From the NCBI GenBank assembly GCA_022570795.1, contig JAKUDP010000003.1:1798001-1862000 (forward strand): a stretch of 64,000 nucleotides of DNA, in the 5' to 3' direction. Positions 19,147 to 28,869 of this stretch are shown in pieces. The notes beneath the pieces were generated by a model. It was not told the origin of the DNA. It saw only the letters and a list, made by a program, of their open reading frames with translations, and ran no database searches. The stretch is from Sphaerulina vaccinii (taxonomy: Eukaryota; Ascomycota; Dothideomycetes; Mycosphaerellales; Mycosphaerellaceae). The stretch's first letter is position 1; every line of letters begins with the position of its first letter. The position numbers were made by a program, and so were the translations under genes.

Positions 19147-21099
19147 CTAGATCATCAGCGCGAACGACTGAAGATCGAATTCCGCGTGCTCCTGCAGCGC
19201 TTCCTTCGGGAACGGCCAGTCCTGATCGCTGAAGGCGCTGCTCACAGATCCAGAGCTCTTGCTAGTCTTGCTCGACACACTTCCGACCTGACTAGACGGA
19301 CCAGCTTTGGCCTTGACTTTCGAAACTGGCGACTCCGATCGAGGCGGTGACTTCGTGACAGCGACAGGACTCAGTGACGCTCCAGGAGTATATGCCGTAT
19401 AACCGCCACCAGTGGAGCTGCTTGCAGGAGATTTGAGGTCGCTCGTACTCTGGCGCTGTAGTGCTTCGGCTTTCGTTCTCAGACCTTCAAAGCGCACCCA
19501 CTTTTTATACAATGCTGGGTCGTAAGAGCTCTCCTTCCACGCAATGAAGAACATTGTCAAAGCATTCCAGGCTCGCGTCACAGCCTTTGTTCTCGAACGG
19601 ACCAGGACGAGAGCAGATAGGCACATAGCTGCAGCGTCCCACTCCGCTTGGGGTGTACTCAGCCATACCCAGCGAGAAAGACTTGGATCTTCCCGTAGCG
19701 TGCGTAGATTCTCGAGAACGATGGCAGAAGCTGCTAGGACTTCGTCCATCTCATCTTTGCTCAATTGAGAGACGCCCTGGTCGCCAAGGAGGGTGCAAAG
19801 CTTGAGTCTCGCGACTGTGATTCTGCTAGAAGCGATTGCCAGTCGACATGTAGAAGTTTTGCAGTCACAGGCGCGATAGTATTTGTCCTCTAGGATCTTT
19901 TCGAGATATTCAATGACGGATAACTTGCCGTCGACAGGCAGGATTGGCCAGCCGTTCTCTTCCATGAAGTCTTCTGAGAAGAGTACCGTGCGCAAGTAGT
20001 ATGTGATCTCGAAGCGAAGGAGATTGACAAACATGTCTGGGCTGTGTGTAGTAGCATTGCGCTTGGTGTCGATGTCTTGTACTGATTCAAAGTCGGTGTC
20101 CTGGATGGAGATGGGAAACCTTGATGTGCACTTTCGTTCATAGATAAGAGGATCGGTATGGTTCAGCTCTGCTATGCGCGCGTCCAAAGTGCAGATATGC
20201 CACCATAGTCTCCGTCTATACTCAGAGTCTAAGAACGAGAGGCCTTGAGTCTCCGGGTCTTGATTGAGTTTGAGCTTGCAAGCCACTCGCACGAGGATTG
20301 CAAGGAGTGACCAGACGTAAGTACTTCCGAGGAAACGTTGTCCGGTAATCAAATAGATGGTAAGTGCTTGTACTGCTGCTATCGTAGGCTCTTTCAAGAA
20401 CTGAGCCGTGGCGAGAGATCCTTCCAGTTTCGATGCGTAAGTGCTGAGCAGACTTTGAGTGCTAGAGCATGAAGTGGCGTCCCCAGGCGACGTCTCCAGA
20501 CTAGCAGCGGCAGCGAAGCATATGGCAAACTTTAATGCCTCCGCATCCGAGCTCACATCTTTGGTTTCCTCCTCCGACGCCAAGAACAAGTGCTGTACGG
20601 CAGGGATGTGGACAATCTTGAGCAATGGATCGATGTTCGACCGATAGTGCTGCCACATTGCCCACAATCGCTTCGGTGTCAAATCTTCCTCTCGCGGAGC
20701 AGCAGACCGTTTGCCAGTATTAAACGGAAAGCTAGCAATCTCTGGTGTCTGCACCGGCGTCTCTTCGAGTTCTGGTATAGTCGGCTCGATGAAGCTCAGT
20801 CTGCTCAGACTCATGCTAGATGCACTTCGGCGGTGGGTTTGGCGTGATGATGATCGCGAAGGTGGCTCATTGTCTTTGGCCCATGTGGCTGCAGCATCCG
20901 CCTTGGTCTCGACTGCTGCGAGCCTCTCTGCTAACTTCTGAATCTGCTCTTCGAGGTCAGACACTTTCGAGGTCTCATCAGTGACATCTTTGAAGCGCGT
21001 GGGCTCTCGTACAGCAACCACGGCATGTTGTCCAAGAGGAGAAGTTCGTCCATTGCCCGCGAGTATCTTGCGGCGTTGCAGCTCCAGGTAGGACTCCAT
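19147..21099 (-). CDS. fungal-specific transcription-factor-domain protein without visible zinc cluster
   Basis: The 650-aa single-exon protein has a coiled coil near residues 45-75 (VSDLEEQIQKLAERLAAVET). A middle homology region typical of Zn2Cys6 regulators follows (about 140-480): AVQHLFLASEEE, QALTIYLITGQRFLGSTYVW, ACKLKLNQDPETQGLS, EYRRRLWWHICTLDARIAEL. The C-terminal Ser/Pro-rich tail ends EFDLQSFALMI. In most of these regulators a CxxCRxRKxKC cluster precedes the coiled coil. Here the frame starts MESYLELQRRKILAGNG and I find no Cys cluster in the 1.5 kb upstream on this strand. The gene may have lost the DNA-binding domain, or an upstream exon carries a divergent one. It would act in the nucleus if still functional. 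Confidence 0.8.
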   Translation of the reverse strand: MESYLELQRRKILAGNGRTSPLGQHAVVAVREPTRFKDVTDETSKVSDLEEQIQKLAERLAAVETKADAAATWAKDNEPPSRSSSRQTHRRSASSMSLSRLSFIEPTIPELEETPVQTPEIASFPFNTGKRSAAPREEDLTPKRLWAMWQHYRSNIDPLLKIVHIPAVQHLFLASEEETKDVSSDAEALKFAICFAAAASLETSPGDATSCSSTQSLLSTYASKLEGSLATAQFLKEPTIAAVQALTIYLITGQRFLGSTYVWSLLAILVRVACKLKLNQDPETQGLSFLDSEYRRRLWWHICTLDARIAELNHTDPLIYERKCTSRFPISIQDTDFESVQDIDTKRNATTHSPDMFVNLLRFEITYYLRTVLFSEDFMEENGWPILPVDGKLSVIEYLEKILEDKYYRACDCKTSTCRLAIASSRITVARLKLCTLLGDQGVSQLSKDEMDEVLAASAIVLENLRTLREDPSLSRWVWLSTPQAEWDAAAMCLSALVLVRSRTKAVTRAWNALTMFFIAWKESSYDPALYKKWVRFEGLRTKAEALQRQSTSDLKSPASSSTGGGYTAYTPGASLSPVAVTKSPPRSESPVSKVKAKAGPSSQVGSVSSKTSKSSGSVSSAFSDQDWPFPKEALQEHAEFDLQSFALMI

Positions 21100-22612
21100 C
21101 TGCGCCCAGAGTGGGAGAAGAAGATCAAACTCGCGTCAGTTGAGTATGAGAAACTTTTGCAAGCCCGTGATCAGCGGACGAGCCAAGTTATGATCCAGCC
21201 CGTGGTTCCTCTGGATCGAGGTACACCCGCGAACGAAGTGTTGGCCAAGGCCTGACACGAGCGCATAGCTGCTGATGAGCTCATGCTAATGCTCCAGGTA
21301 CCAGAGCTCCAGGCAGATTACGCGCTCGGAAATGATTATGGTTTGCCGACTTTGGTCGTTGTCAGTAAGCCAGTCTTGGAAACATCGTGGCTGCAGGGCA
21401 ATGCTGACATGGATCTGCTTGCTCGGGTGCTGTGCTGGAATTGCAGATAGAGTTTGTCCAGGGTCATATTTGAGGCGCTCATTTGTGTGGGCCTTATGTG
21501 GCTGTGATATAGGTCGGCCAACGCGCATGCTGTAGAAAACCATCAAAGCCATAAGGATCTAGAAGGTAGGGCTGCGCGATGCATCATTATCTTCCTTGTT
21601 CTCGCTCAAGAAGAGGCTGTTGAGGCGACGAAGAGACGTCGCATTTGGAAAGTGCGTACTGTGAAACAATAGTAAGCGATGATCGTTTCCAAAATACTCT
21701 CTCATAATACGTGGCTACTATACGCTCACAGCTTCTGTGGTTGTCGGGCATAAAACATTGGCATGCCTCATCTGCGTGTGCGTTACAGGTGGCTGACCGT
21801 TAGAGCTAGCGGTGAATCGAGAGAAGTGCAGTATTCGATGCCGGACGACCTGCATATTGCCATAGCCATCGGGACGTGTCGTGAGACCGATCAGGCACCG
21901 GACATCCGTGGAGCAGCAAAGAGAATCCATAAGATCATGATAATGCTGTAAAATTGGAGGTGCAACTTTTCGACTCATCGAGGGCACATCGCTTACGCCT
22001 CGTGGCATGCAACCAGAAGTCGGAAGTTCCCTCTGCGATCTGGGTCAAAGGACATCGCCCTCTGTCTGTAGACGCGACAGCATGGTCCTTGCGAGTGGAC
22101 AGAGATGCTTTCGACCTGATCGCGAGATTCCTGCATTCGGTCGCTGGCCGTGTGAAAGAAACAACTTCTTCTGTCTCTGCCTCGCATCTGGCATCCACGC
22201 AGGTCATGGTCCATGAGATTACAGATGCGTACGTATAGGCGATACAGAGAGGAAAGTTATGTTTGTGGCCCTGAGATGAAACTTCCAAAGACACTGGATT
22301 CAGTTCGTGGGAAGCGATTAACGCTACGGGCAGTTGGTCTCGAAATATGTGATGCACTCGATGGAATGGCATAACGCCAAACCGTGAGTGCTCACCGCGC
22401 CTTCATGGAGTCCAGACGGTGATGGTAAATTTCTTGGTTGAAAAAGAGAAGGAAGAGAGCGCGAAAATCAGATGAAAGAGTGCTTTCCCGGTACGTCCCG
22501 CTTTATTCCCGACCGAGGAAGGAACAACCAATGAGCACTTGCCCAAAGCAACTTGCCTGACACTTCGACTTCACACTGATCTCACGACAGCAACAACTCA
22601 CACACAGCAATC
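21100..22612. other. 1.5-kb intergenic region, no supported gene
   Basis: Lies between the start of the transcription-factor-domain gene (leftward) and SDHC (rightward), so it holds two promoters. Overlapping frames of 94 aa (21954-22238, plus) and 145 aa (21935-22372, minus) oppose each other and neither resembles a known family; I leave both out. CT-rich leader sequence precedes SDHC (22560-22612). Confidence 0.4.
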
Positions 22613-23280
22613 ATGTTGGCACAAAGGATCGCGCAGAACTCGCTGAGGCGGCGTATGTTCTCACCTATACCAACAGACTCTCCTTAGACTGACACCACCA
22701 CAGTAGCCGCGCAGCCCCATGCTCTCCGCTTCGGCCCTCAAGCAACAGTCGCAATGGGCCTGCACACCGGCCAGAAGAGGTACGATAAGCAGTACTCCCT
22801 ATATATAGTCTACGTGTATACTGATAGAAGTGATACAGATTGGCAGCAGCAACGACCATCTCCCCTGAGCAAGCAACCTCCCAAATCCTCGCCAAACAAC
22901 GTCTCGCCCGCCCCGTGGCTCCTCACCTCGCAATCTACAAACCTCAGATCACCTGGTACTTGTCCGCCCTGAACCGTATCACCGGCTGCGCTGTGAGCGG
23001 ACTTTTCTACGCCTATGGTGCACTTTACTTGATCGCTCCTACGCTTGGATGGCACGTTGAGACTGCGGTTCTAGCTGCGTCTTTTGCTGCTTGGCCAGTG
23101 ATGTTGCAGGTTGCAGCGAAATTCACAGTTGCTTGGCCGTTTATGTTTCACTCTTTCAATGGTTTGAGACATTTGGTCTGGGACACTGCGTCCATGATTA
23201 CGAATGAGAAGGTTAAGCAGACTGGATGGTTTGTGCTTGGAGTGTCTACTTTGGCGAGTTTGGCGGTGGCGTTCTTTTGA
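22613..23280 (+). CDS. SDHC: succinate dehydrogenase cytochrome b560 subunit (SdhC), mitochondrial
   Basis: SdhC is a membrane anchor of mitochondrial complex II and contributes to the ubiquinone site and heme b. Exons 22613-22652, 22704-22779 and 22839-23280 join to 185 aa; introns are 51 and 59 bp. The N-terminus is a basic presequence (MLAQRIAQNSLRR). The family signature follows: RPVAPHLAIYKPQITWYLSA (quinone-site Ser81, with Trp78, Thr77 and Asn84 nearby) and HSFNGLRHLVWD (heme ligand His143, then Arg149-His150). Three hydrophobic helices lie at about 90-110, 113-140 and 168-185. These positions sit two residues below the Zymoseptoria numbering used for SDHI fungicide targets (T79, W80, S83, N86, R151, H152). 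All are the unmutated residues here. Splice sites are GTATGT/CACAG and GTACGA/TACAG. Confidence 0.95.
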
Positions 23281-23469
23281 GTAAGGACGGACAGAGGTGA
23301 TACACACAGGAACAAGGATGAGGAGAGATTAGAAGAGATGTATAAAGAGAAATGCATTACGTTGGTATACTCGGCTGAGTTCAGCACACTATGGTACTTA
23401 CTTTACCTGCAGTGACACTTTCAGATTGAAGGTCTATCAGAGACAAAGAGGACAACACGAAGCGGTGCA

Positions 23470-25535
23470 AGCAAAAGAGCAAAAGACCCGCCCTGTTACG
23501 TATGACTGACGACCGCGCCTCCAGGATCTACTGAACCTCGAGATGTTGTTCGCATGTATCACACTAAGTCAGCATCAGCTACACCGACGACTTACAGCCC
23601 GACCATTGCACCAAAGACGTATTGTTGGAACATACCACAGACTACCGATACATGTAGGTCTCTTCAGATATGGGAGGAGGTACAAGAGCAGAGAAGTACA
23701 AGCAAAAGAGCAAAACAATCGCCCTCATTCCTAACAGGCGAACCACGAGTGAAGGTCTCATGGGCCTCGGTTATATAGAAGTCACGATGCTGGTATAGCA
23801 TTAGCTTTGCTAACGACTTGCAGTCTGACCATTGCACCAAGGACGAATCATTGAAATCTACTACAGACCTCTTGTATATGTGGGTTTCTCCAGTCCTGGC
23901 ATGAAAACGAGAAGCACAACCAAAAGAGCAAAACAATCGCCCTTGAGTTCCGAGCACGCGGACAGTGGTCTAGAAGAAGACAACCACAGAGATATCCAAA
24001 GGATCTCGATCGTGCGTCAGTGACTGTGCTATTTCAGCATTAGCTTCGCTAACGACTTACAGATGTTACCATTGCGCCATAGACGAGTTGTTGAGATGTC
24101 TGTCTGCACTCTCATATATGAAGGTCACCTCAAGCTCAAGCGAGTTACAAAGGTGACGGAGAAGTGCCGGTAAAAGAGCAAAACAATCGACCTAGAGCGA
24201 GCTATAGATGGTCTGCGTTTGCGAAGTGGCTGAGATCGCAAATGTCTCATAGCTGTCTACAAGCACTACCACTCATCTAGCATCAGCTACACTGACGACT
24301 TACAGACTATACCATTACGCCCGGACGAGTTGTTGAAGTGTGCTCGAGGTGTCTCATACATCAAGGTCATTCCAAGCTCAAGCGCACCGCCAAAAAGCAA
24401 AGAAGTTCGAAACCAGAAGCAAAACAATTGCCCTCTAGCGAGCTGAAGCGCAACGCAACGACCCAGAAGCTCTTGATGAGTTTCGTAGGCACTCAGTGCT
24501 AAGTCTCTGTCTAGCATCAGCTTCGCTAACGACTTACAGATCTCGCCACTCCACCAATGACGAATTGTTAGAATGTCTTCGAGAAGTCTTGTATATCTAC
24601 CTCCAATGCGGAGAAGTGCAAGCAAAAGAACAAAACCGACGCCCTTGGGCAACAGGTGGAGATGCAAGTCCCACGGAAAGAGGCCTTCACTGTGAGCGAG
24701 CACTTCTTGTTCATCTAACATCAGCTTTGCCAACGAATTACAGACAGACCACTACACCAATGACGACTTGTTGAGACGGCTTGCAACGGACTTGTATATC
24801 TACCTCTATTGCAAGCGAGCAAGTATCAAAAAGAGGTTGCAGAAGTGCTAGCCAAAAGAGAAATCGGGTAAGCAAGAGAACGAAACAATCGCCTTGAAGC
24901 GAGAGGCTATAGCAGGTCACGCAGTTACGTCCTTCGAGGTCACTGAGGCCTTGAGTAGGAGAGTGCACCTTCCTTGTCAAACATCAGCTTTGCTGATGAC
25001 TTACCGACTACACCATTACACCGGACGATCGTTGAGAGGGCTGGCAACGGATCCGTATATCTACCTCTATGTCCTGGTGAGAGATCAAAAAGGGATAAGT
25101 AGTGTAAGCAAAAGGGGAAAACAGCAGAACAATCGCCCCAAGGCGGCAGAGCATGCAGATATTGCAGAGGAGAGATCTCATGGTCTCGCTGCTGAATTAC
25201 ACCTTGCTATCTATCTGACATCAGCTTAGCCAACGAATTGCAGACTCGCCATTGCACCAATGACGACTGTTAAAGTAAGTGAATAGAGGATCGTATATGT
25301 AGGCCTCTTTGACCTTGAAGAAGCGTCAAAAGGGGGGCAAAACAATCGCCTTCAAGCCATACGCTACGAAGATTCGGCGCCCCGCAAGGTCTGGCCGACC
25401 TTGCGTGCGAGAGATCGACTCTTGTTATGTCCAACATCAGCGTACACCGACGAATTACAGACTGACCATTGCGCCACGGACGACTGTTGAAGTACTTGTG
25501 TTCAGGATCATATATGTATGCCACCCGATCATCGA
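23470..25535 (-). repeat. array 1: nine about 235-bp tRNA-like, Pol III-style units
   Basis: Nine diverged units follow head to tail. Read on the minus strand each shows, in order: a TATA-like box (TATAC/TATAT, e.g. near 24592, 24797, 25059, 25299, 25523); about 40 nt further an A-box-like element (e.g. TGGCGCAATGG at 25467-25477, TGGTGGAGTGG near 24550); a 17-bp hairpin; and a conserved tract GCGATTGTTTTGCTCTTTTG with two T4 runs, as in Pol III terminators. Hairpins on the plus strand begin at 23573, 23799, 24038, 24281, 24515, 24719, 24982, 25219 and 25435, spaced 204-263 bp. The hairpin has a 5-bp stem and 7-nt loop like an anticodon arm, with centre triplets GTA, AAA, GAA or TAA. A B-box-like GAGTCGATCTC lies at 25411-25421. 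No unit folds into a complete canonical tRNA by eye. Best reading: tandem tRNA-derived SINE-like or ncRNA units. Confidence 0.6.
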
Positions 25536-25599
25536 GCACCGATTGCTTAGTGCCATGTATCGAGCTCATGTTCTGATTGCTAATATGGCTATGGCAGGT

Positions 25600-26205
25600 C
25601 GCTGAAGAAGGTATCTCCAATCCACAATCGAGTTTAACAATTCTATGGTTGTCGAATCGATGTCTTGGTCGTGGAGACAAAAGATGGAGGCATAGAGGTG
25701 GACGTGGAAAGTTTCTCTGTTCACTGTTCTCTGTTCACTGATACTCTGGTCGGGGGAATGAAGACGGTGGCGTAGTTGGTCATCGATGAGCGGAGAGAAG
25801 CTGTGTCGTTTGTCCAATATCGAGTCGTCTTGAGGAAGATGTAGAAGAGTCTCTCTATTCTCTGTACTCTTGCGTTTCGGTCGTGAAGCTGAGGTTAGTG
25901 GTGTAGTCAGTAGTTGATCAGTGGAGAGAAGGCGTTGCCAAAGGTCAAATCATACGGCCATGAGCAGAGGAGTGATCAGTCAGAGAGTGCGCCGAAGAAA
26001 GTATATCCAATCCACAATCAAGTCTGCCAATGCTGTGGCTATTGAACAGCTGGCTTGGTCGCGGAGACACGGAAGGGAGAATCGGAGGCAAGTGCAGAAA
26101 GTCTCTCTGTTCGCTATTCTCTGGCGATTAGCTCGTGAAGCTGACGTTCGTGGCGTGGTCAGCTCTCAATCTGCAGAGAATAACCTGTTTTCAAAAGTTG
26201 AAATC
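25600..26205 (+). repeat. degenerate tandem repeat with A-box-like motifs on the plus strand
   Basis: Three partial copies of a second repeat follow array 1. GAAGRTATMTCCAATCCACA-type sequence occurs at about 25606 and 25993. TCTCTCTRTTCRCT..TCTCTG blocks occur at about 25709, 25850 and 26101. Each block is followed by GTGGCGTAGTTGGTCA (25768), GTGGTGTAGTCAGTAG (25898) or GTGGCGTGGTCAGC (26150). The first matches the tRNA A-box consensus TRGCNNAGTNGG, and about 45-55 nt downstream lie B-box-like stretches (ATATCGAGTCG near 25822, AGGTCAAATCA near 25946, AGTTGAAATCA near 26194). Spacing is that of tRNA genes, but no full cloverleaf is visible. An open frame across this stretch (25921-26310) looks accidental. 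Confidence 0.45.
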
Positions 26206-26378
26206 ATACTGATACACCTCCAACTCCACGCTAAAATCACTCACTCGTCGAGTGTAAAACATCCTCCCAAGCAGTCCTTCTCATATCTACACACGCGCCA
26301 GAGTGAGTGACAGTGCCAACACTCTTTCTTCCCGTCGCACAGGCTATCGTGCTTGCGGCATGAGTCACATCGCGGACG

Positions 26379-27977
26379 CTACCGATACGTGTTCCCCGGC
26401 CCATGCTGATAAAACTGTGGCGTCTGCTGCGTGTTCAGACCAGCGTGACTCGTGGTAGGCGTGCTCGGCTGTCCTGGGGTGAAGGAAGGAGCGTTATTGT
26501 TTAGACCATTGGTCTGTTGCTGGCCTGGTGTGCCTTGATTGGCGTAGAAGTCGTCTCGGAAAGCTTGAGAAGCAGGAGCAGGAACACCATGGAGTCCATA
26601 AATCATGTCTGCCAGCTCCTCGTCCAGGTCTCCGCCAAAGATCTTGTTCTTGAGAGCCCAGAAGACAGAACCCGTGAGCCAGGCGTCGCTACCTGCTGTG
26701 TGTGCGATGCCTAAAAGTAGTAGGTTAGCAAGTATCTCTCAAGACGCAGGCTGTCTCATTAGTGTCTGTTCTCAAGCTCGACACCTCAGTGAGTGCGAGC
26801 TTAGTGAGACATCACAGAGAGAACATGCCTTCTGGCTTTGCTTACCGACTCGGACGCAGCCTAATTCGTCTGCGAGGTCGTTGAGGCCACTCTTAGAGCC
26901 GAGATGGTCGACAATTTCAATGCCGGATTGGGAGAGCACATTTCTAGTGCGAAGTTTCTGCGCGTGGCGGAGGAGGAACTTGATGTCCCAGAGCTTTGGA
27001 AAGTAGATTTTGACGAGGTCGAAGAAGTCTTCCTTTTCCATCGGGAGTGCGTCGTTGGAGAGTAGCTTAATAAGGTACCCGAAGTCGTAGCCGGAGTGGA
27101 AGGATAGCCAGTTTACGTCTTCGTTGAAGCATAAGCCTGATGTTGTGAGGAGGGCTCCGAAGGCTTCGTGGTCGATTCCTTGGGTTGCGTGGAGGGCGAA
27201 ATTCACGCCTGCCGATTGGAGAAGACTAATCGACGAATCGGCGTACATGTCTTCTTCGAGGTTGAAGGAGAAGTTGAAGACCCATGTGCAAGGGATATTC
27301 TGGTTGGCAATTGGATGATTATAGCCTTGGAATTTGCCGGTCTGTTGCGATAGACTTTGATCCTGCTGTGGTGGTAATTGTCCGTCTGCACTATACAGAG
27401 TAATGCCAATCTGAATGGGCTTCAAGATATCCACATTGCATCTGAGGGTCTGATAGTGATATTCCGCTTTGCTTCCAGCGAAGTTCCCAATCGGCCTCGC
27501 GACAATTCCAGGGAACTCGGCATCCATCGCAACATAGGGATACTTTTGAATCAATTGTCGAAGCATGTGCATTTCCGTGTCCAGATTCTGCTTCCAGACT
27601 TCTCGTATCCGCGCAGCCTGTCCAGTCTTTGGCAGTCCCATTCCTTCCACCTGGCTCCCTTCTTGCATGGCAGCACCTCGTGCGAAGCCAGCTTGTGCCG
27701 CTGCTGATCCCAGCCCTTGTCCTGGTCCTCCCATAATGCCTCCACCGAATGTTGATGTCCCAGCGGCTGCGCTGAATGCTGAGGCGCCTAGAGTACCATA
27801 TGGAGAGCTCGGGTTGAAGGGTGATATGCCGCCATTCAGTGCGCTGTTGCCGAAAGACTGGTAGTTGGGAATATGTGTTGACTGCGATTGTGATTGATAG
27901 TGGGCGTGCTGGTTGAGGCCGACGAAGGGATTCGAGGGCTGCGACATGTGCATCCTGCCGCCGACTGCGGGAGGCAT
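26379..27977 (-). CDS. POP2: CCR4-NOT deadenylase subunit Caf1/Pop2
   Basis: Caf1/Pop2 is a DEDD-type 3'-5' exoribonuclease that shortens mRNA poly(A) tails within CCR4-NOT. Exons 27977-26846 and 26710-26379 join to 487 aa over a 135-bp intron (donor GTAAGC, acceptor TTTTAG). A Gln/Gly/Ala-rich N-terminus (1-120) is followed by the nuclease domain: IREVWKQNLDTEMHMLRQLI, then YPYVAMDAEFPGIVARP (Asp152 and Glu154), SFHSGYDFGYLIKLL (third acidic residue), and, across the splice junction, RVGIAHTAGSDAWLTG with the conserved His and last Asp. A Pro/Gln/Asn-rich tail ends GPGNTYR. All four catalytic residues are present. The intron sits just before the last catalytic motif and is needed to restore it. 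It shares a 214-bp divergent promoter with the NDUFB3-like gene and lies between the two tRNA-like arrays. Confidence 0.95.
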
Positions 27978-28191
27978 CTTCTCAAGAGTAATCTGTCTCG
28001 AAGGTGGAGGTGTTGTTGTGATATGAAGTTGAAGTTGAGGAAGTGAGCTTGGAGGTCGAGGTCGCGACTTGAGAGAGAACTAGCGCGGTCTTGGCATTGT
28101 CGAGAGCTCTTGCCGTGACAGCGACTCCATCTCATCTCCACGTCTCTATACCACTGACTCTTCCACCACACATACAGAACAAACAAACAAA
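27978..28191. promoter_or_regulatory. divergent promoter, POP2 / NDUFB3-like
   Basis: 214 bp between two divergent housekeeping genes; both 5' UTRs and promoters must fit here. An ACAAACAAACAAA run directly precedes the NDUFB3-like ATG, a common leader type for fungal genes. Confidence 0.5.
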
Positions 28192-28487
28192 ATGGCGCCC
28201 AAACCGTCTCTTACCGGCTTCGATCCCGCCAAATTCGCCGCCGCTGCTGGACAGCCGAAGAACGATCCATGGGCACGAGCGTACGTTCTCCGACTCCACC
28301 AAAGTAAGACTATACTAACACCCTCTACAGTGAAGCATGGAGATATACGGGTCCTTTCACACGTTGGAACCGCTTCAAGGGCTCTTTCCCAGGTCTTGGA
28401 ATCGCCTCGGTAGCTTTTGCTGGCTATTTGGTGTATGAGCAGATGTTCATGCAGACTTCACATGGACATGGAGAGGAGCATCATTAG
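28192..28487 (+). CDS. NADH:ubiquinone oxidoreductase B12 subunit (NDUFB3-like), complex I
   Basis: This is a small accessory membrane subunit of mitochondrial complex I. Exons 28192-28280 and 28331-28487 join to 81 aa over a 50-bp intron (donor GTACGT, branch-like CTAAC, acceptor TACAG). The protein starts MAPKPSLTGFDPAKFAAAAG, continues NDPWARAEAWRYTGPFTRWN and RFKGSFPGLGIASVAFAGYL (a single hydrophobic helix at about 46-64), and ends with a His-rich tail GHGEEHH. This order (DPW.R.EAWRY.GPF.RWNRFKG.FPG.G) is the B12/NDUFB3 family pattern. The protein is too short to be found without splicing. The join restores the EAWRY motif exactly, so the model is well supported. Confidence 0.92.
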
Positions 28488-28869
28488 GCGAAACGAGGAG
28501 AGATGGGGGACTTGGAATGATGTTTACAGTGCTACGCATGGGACATGGCGTTTATGGAGTGGAATGGGTGATTTGATACCAGTACAGAGAGAGAAAGAGA
28601 CACATGGGTCGCGGTGAAGAGAGAGGGCGGATATGCTGAAGAGTGGGGTGCAGGTGGCTAGGAGAGCAGAAGGTCTACACGAGACCAGCGAGTACCAGCT
28701 CGCACCGCTGACAATGTGGCTAGAGTCTGCGGTGGAGAGTCCGATATAGCCCAGCTGGAATGCCATGCAAAAGATTTCTGCCACGTCTAAAGAGGCAGTC
28801 TTCTGAAACTCCATGCGATGGTCCTCGAGGTGAGATATATGCTGACTCTAGTAGGGATACTTGCACTTG
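28488..28869. other. 3' flank of the NDUFB3-like gene, nothing recognised
   Basis: About 380 bp. It ends where the first conserved T-run tract of array 2 begins. No gene or repeat unit is seen. Confidence 0.35.

Noticed and set aside
21935..22372. Opposing open frames of 145 and 94 aa
   Set aside because: They overlap each other on opposite strands and neither shows domain, signal or codon evidence.
23470..25535. CRISPR array, because of regular repeat spacing
   Set aside because: Units are about 235 bp, diverged along most of their length and in a fungal nuclear genome; there is no short identical repeat with unique 30-bp spacers and no cas gene.
25921..26310. 129-aa plus-strand open frame
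   Set aside because: Lies across the degenerate tandem repeat and is not kept between its copies.
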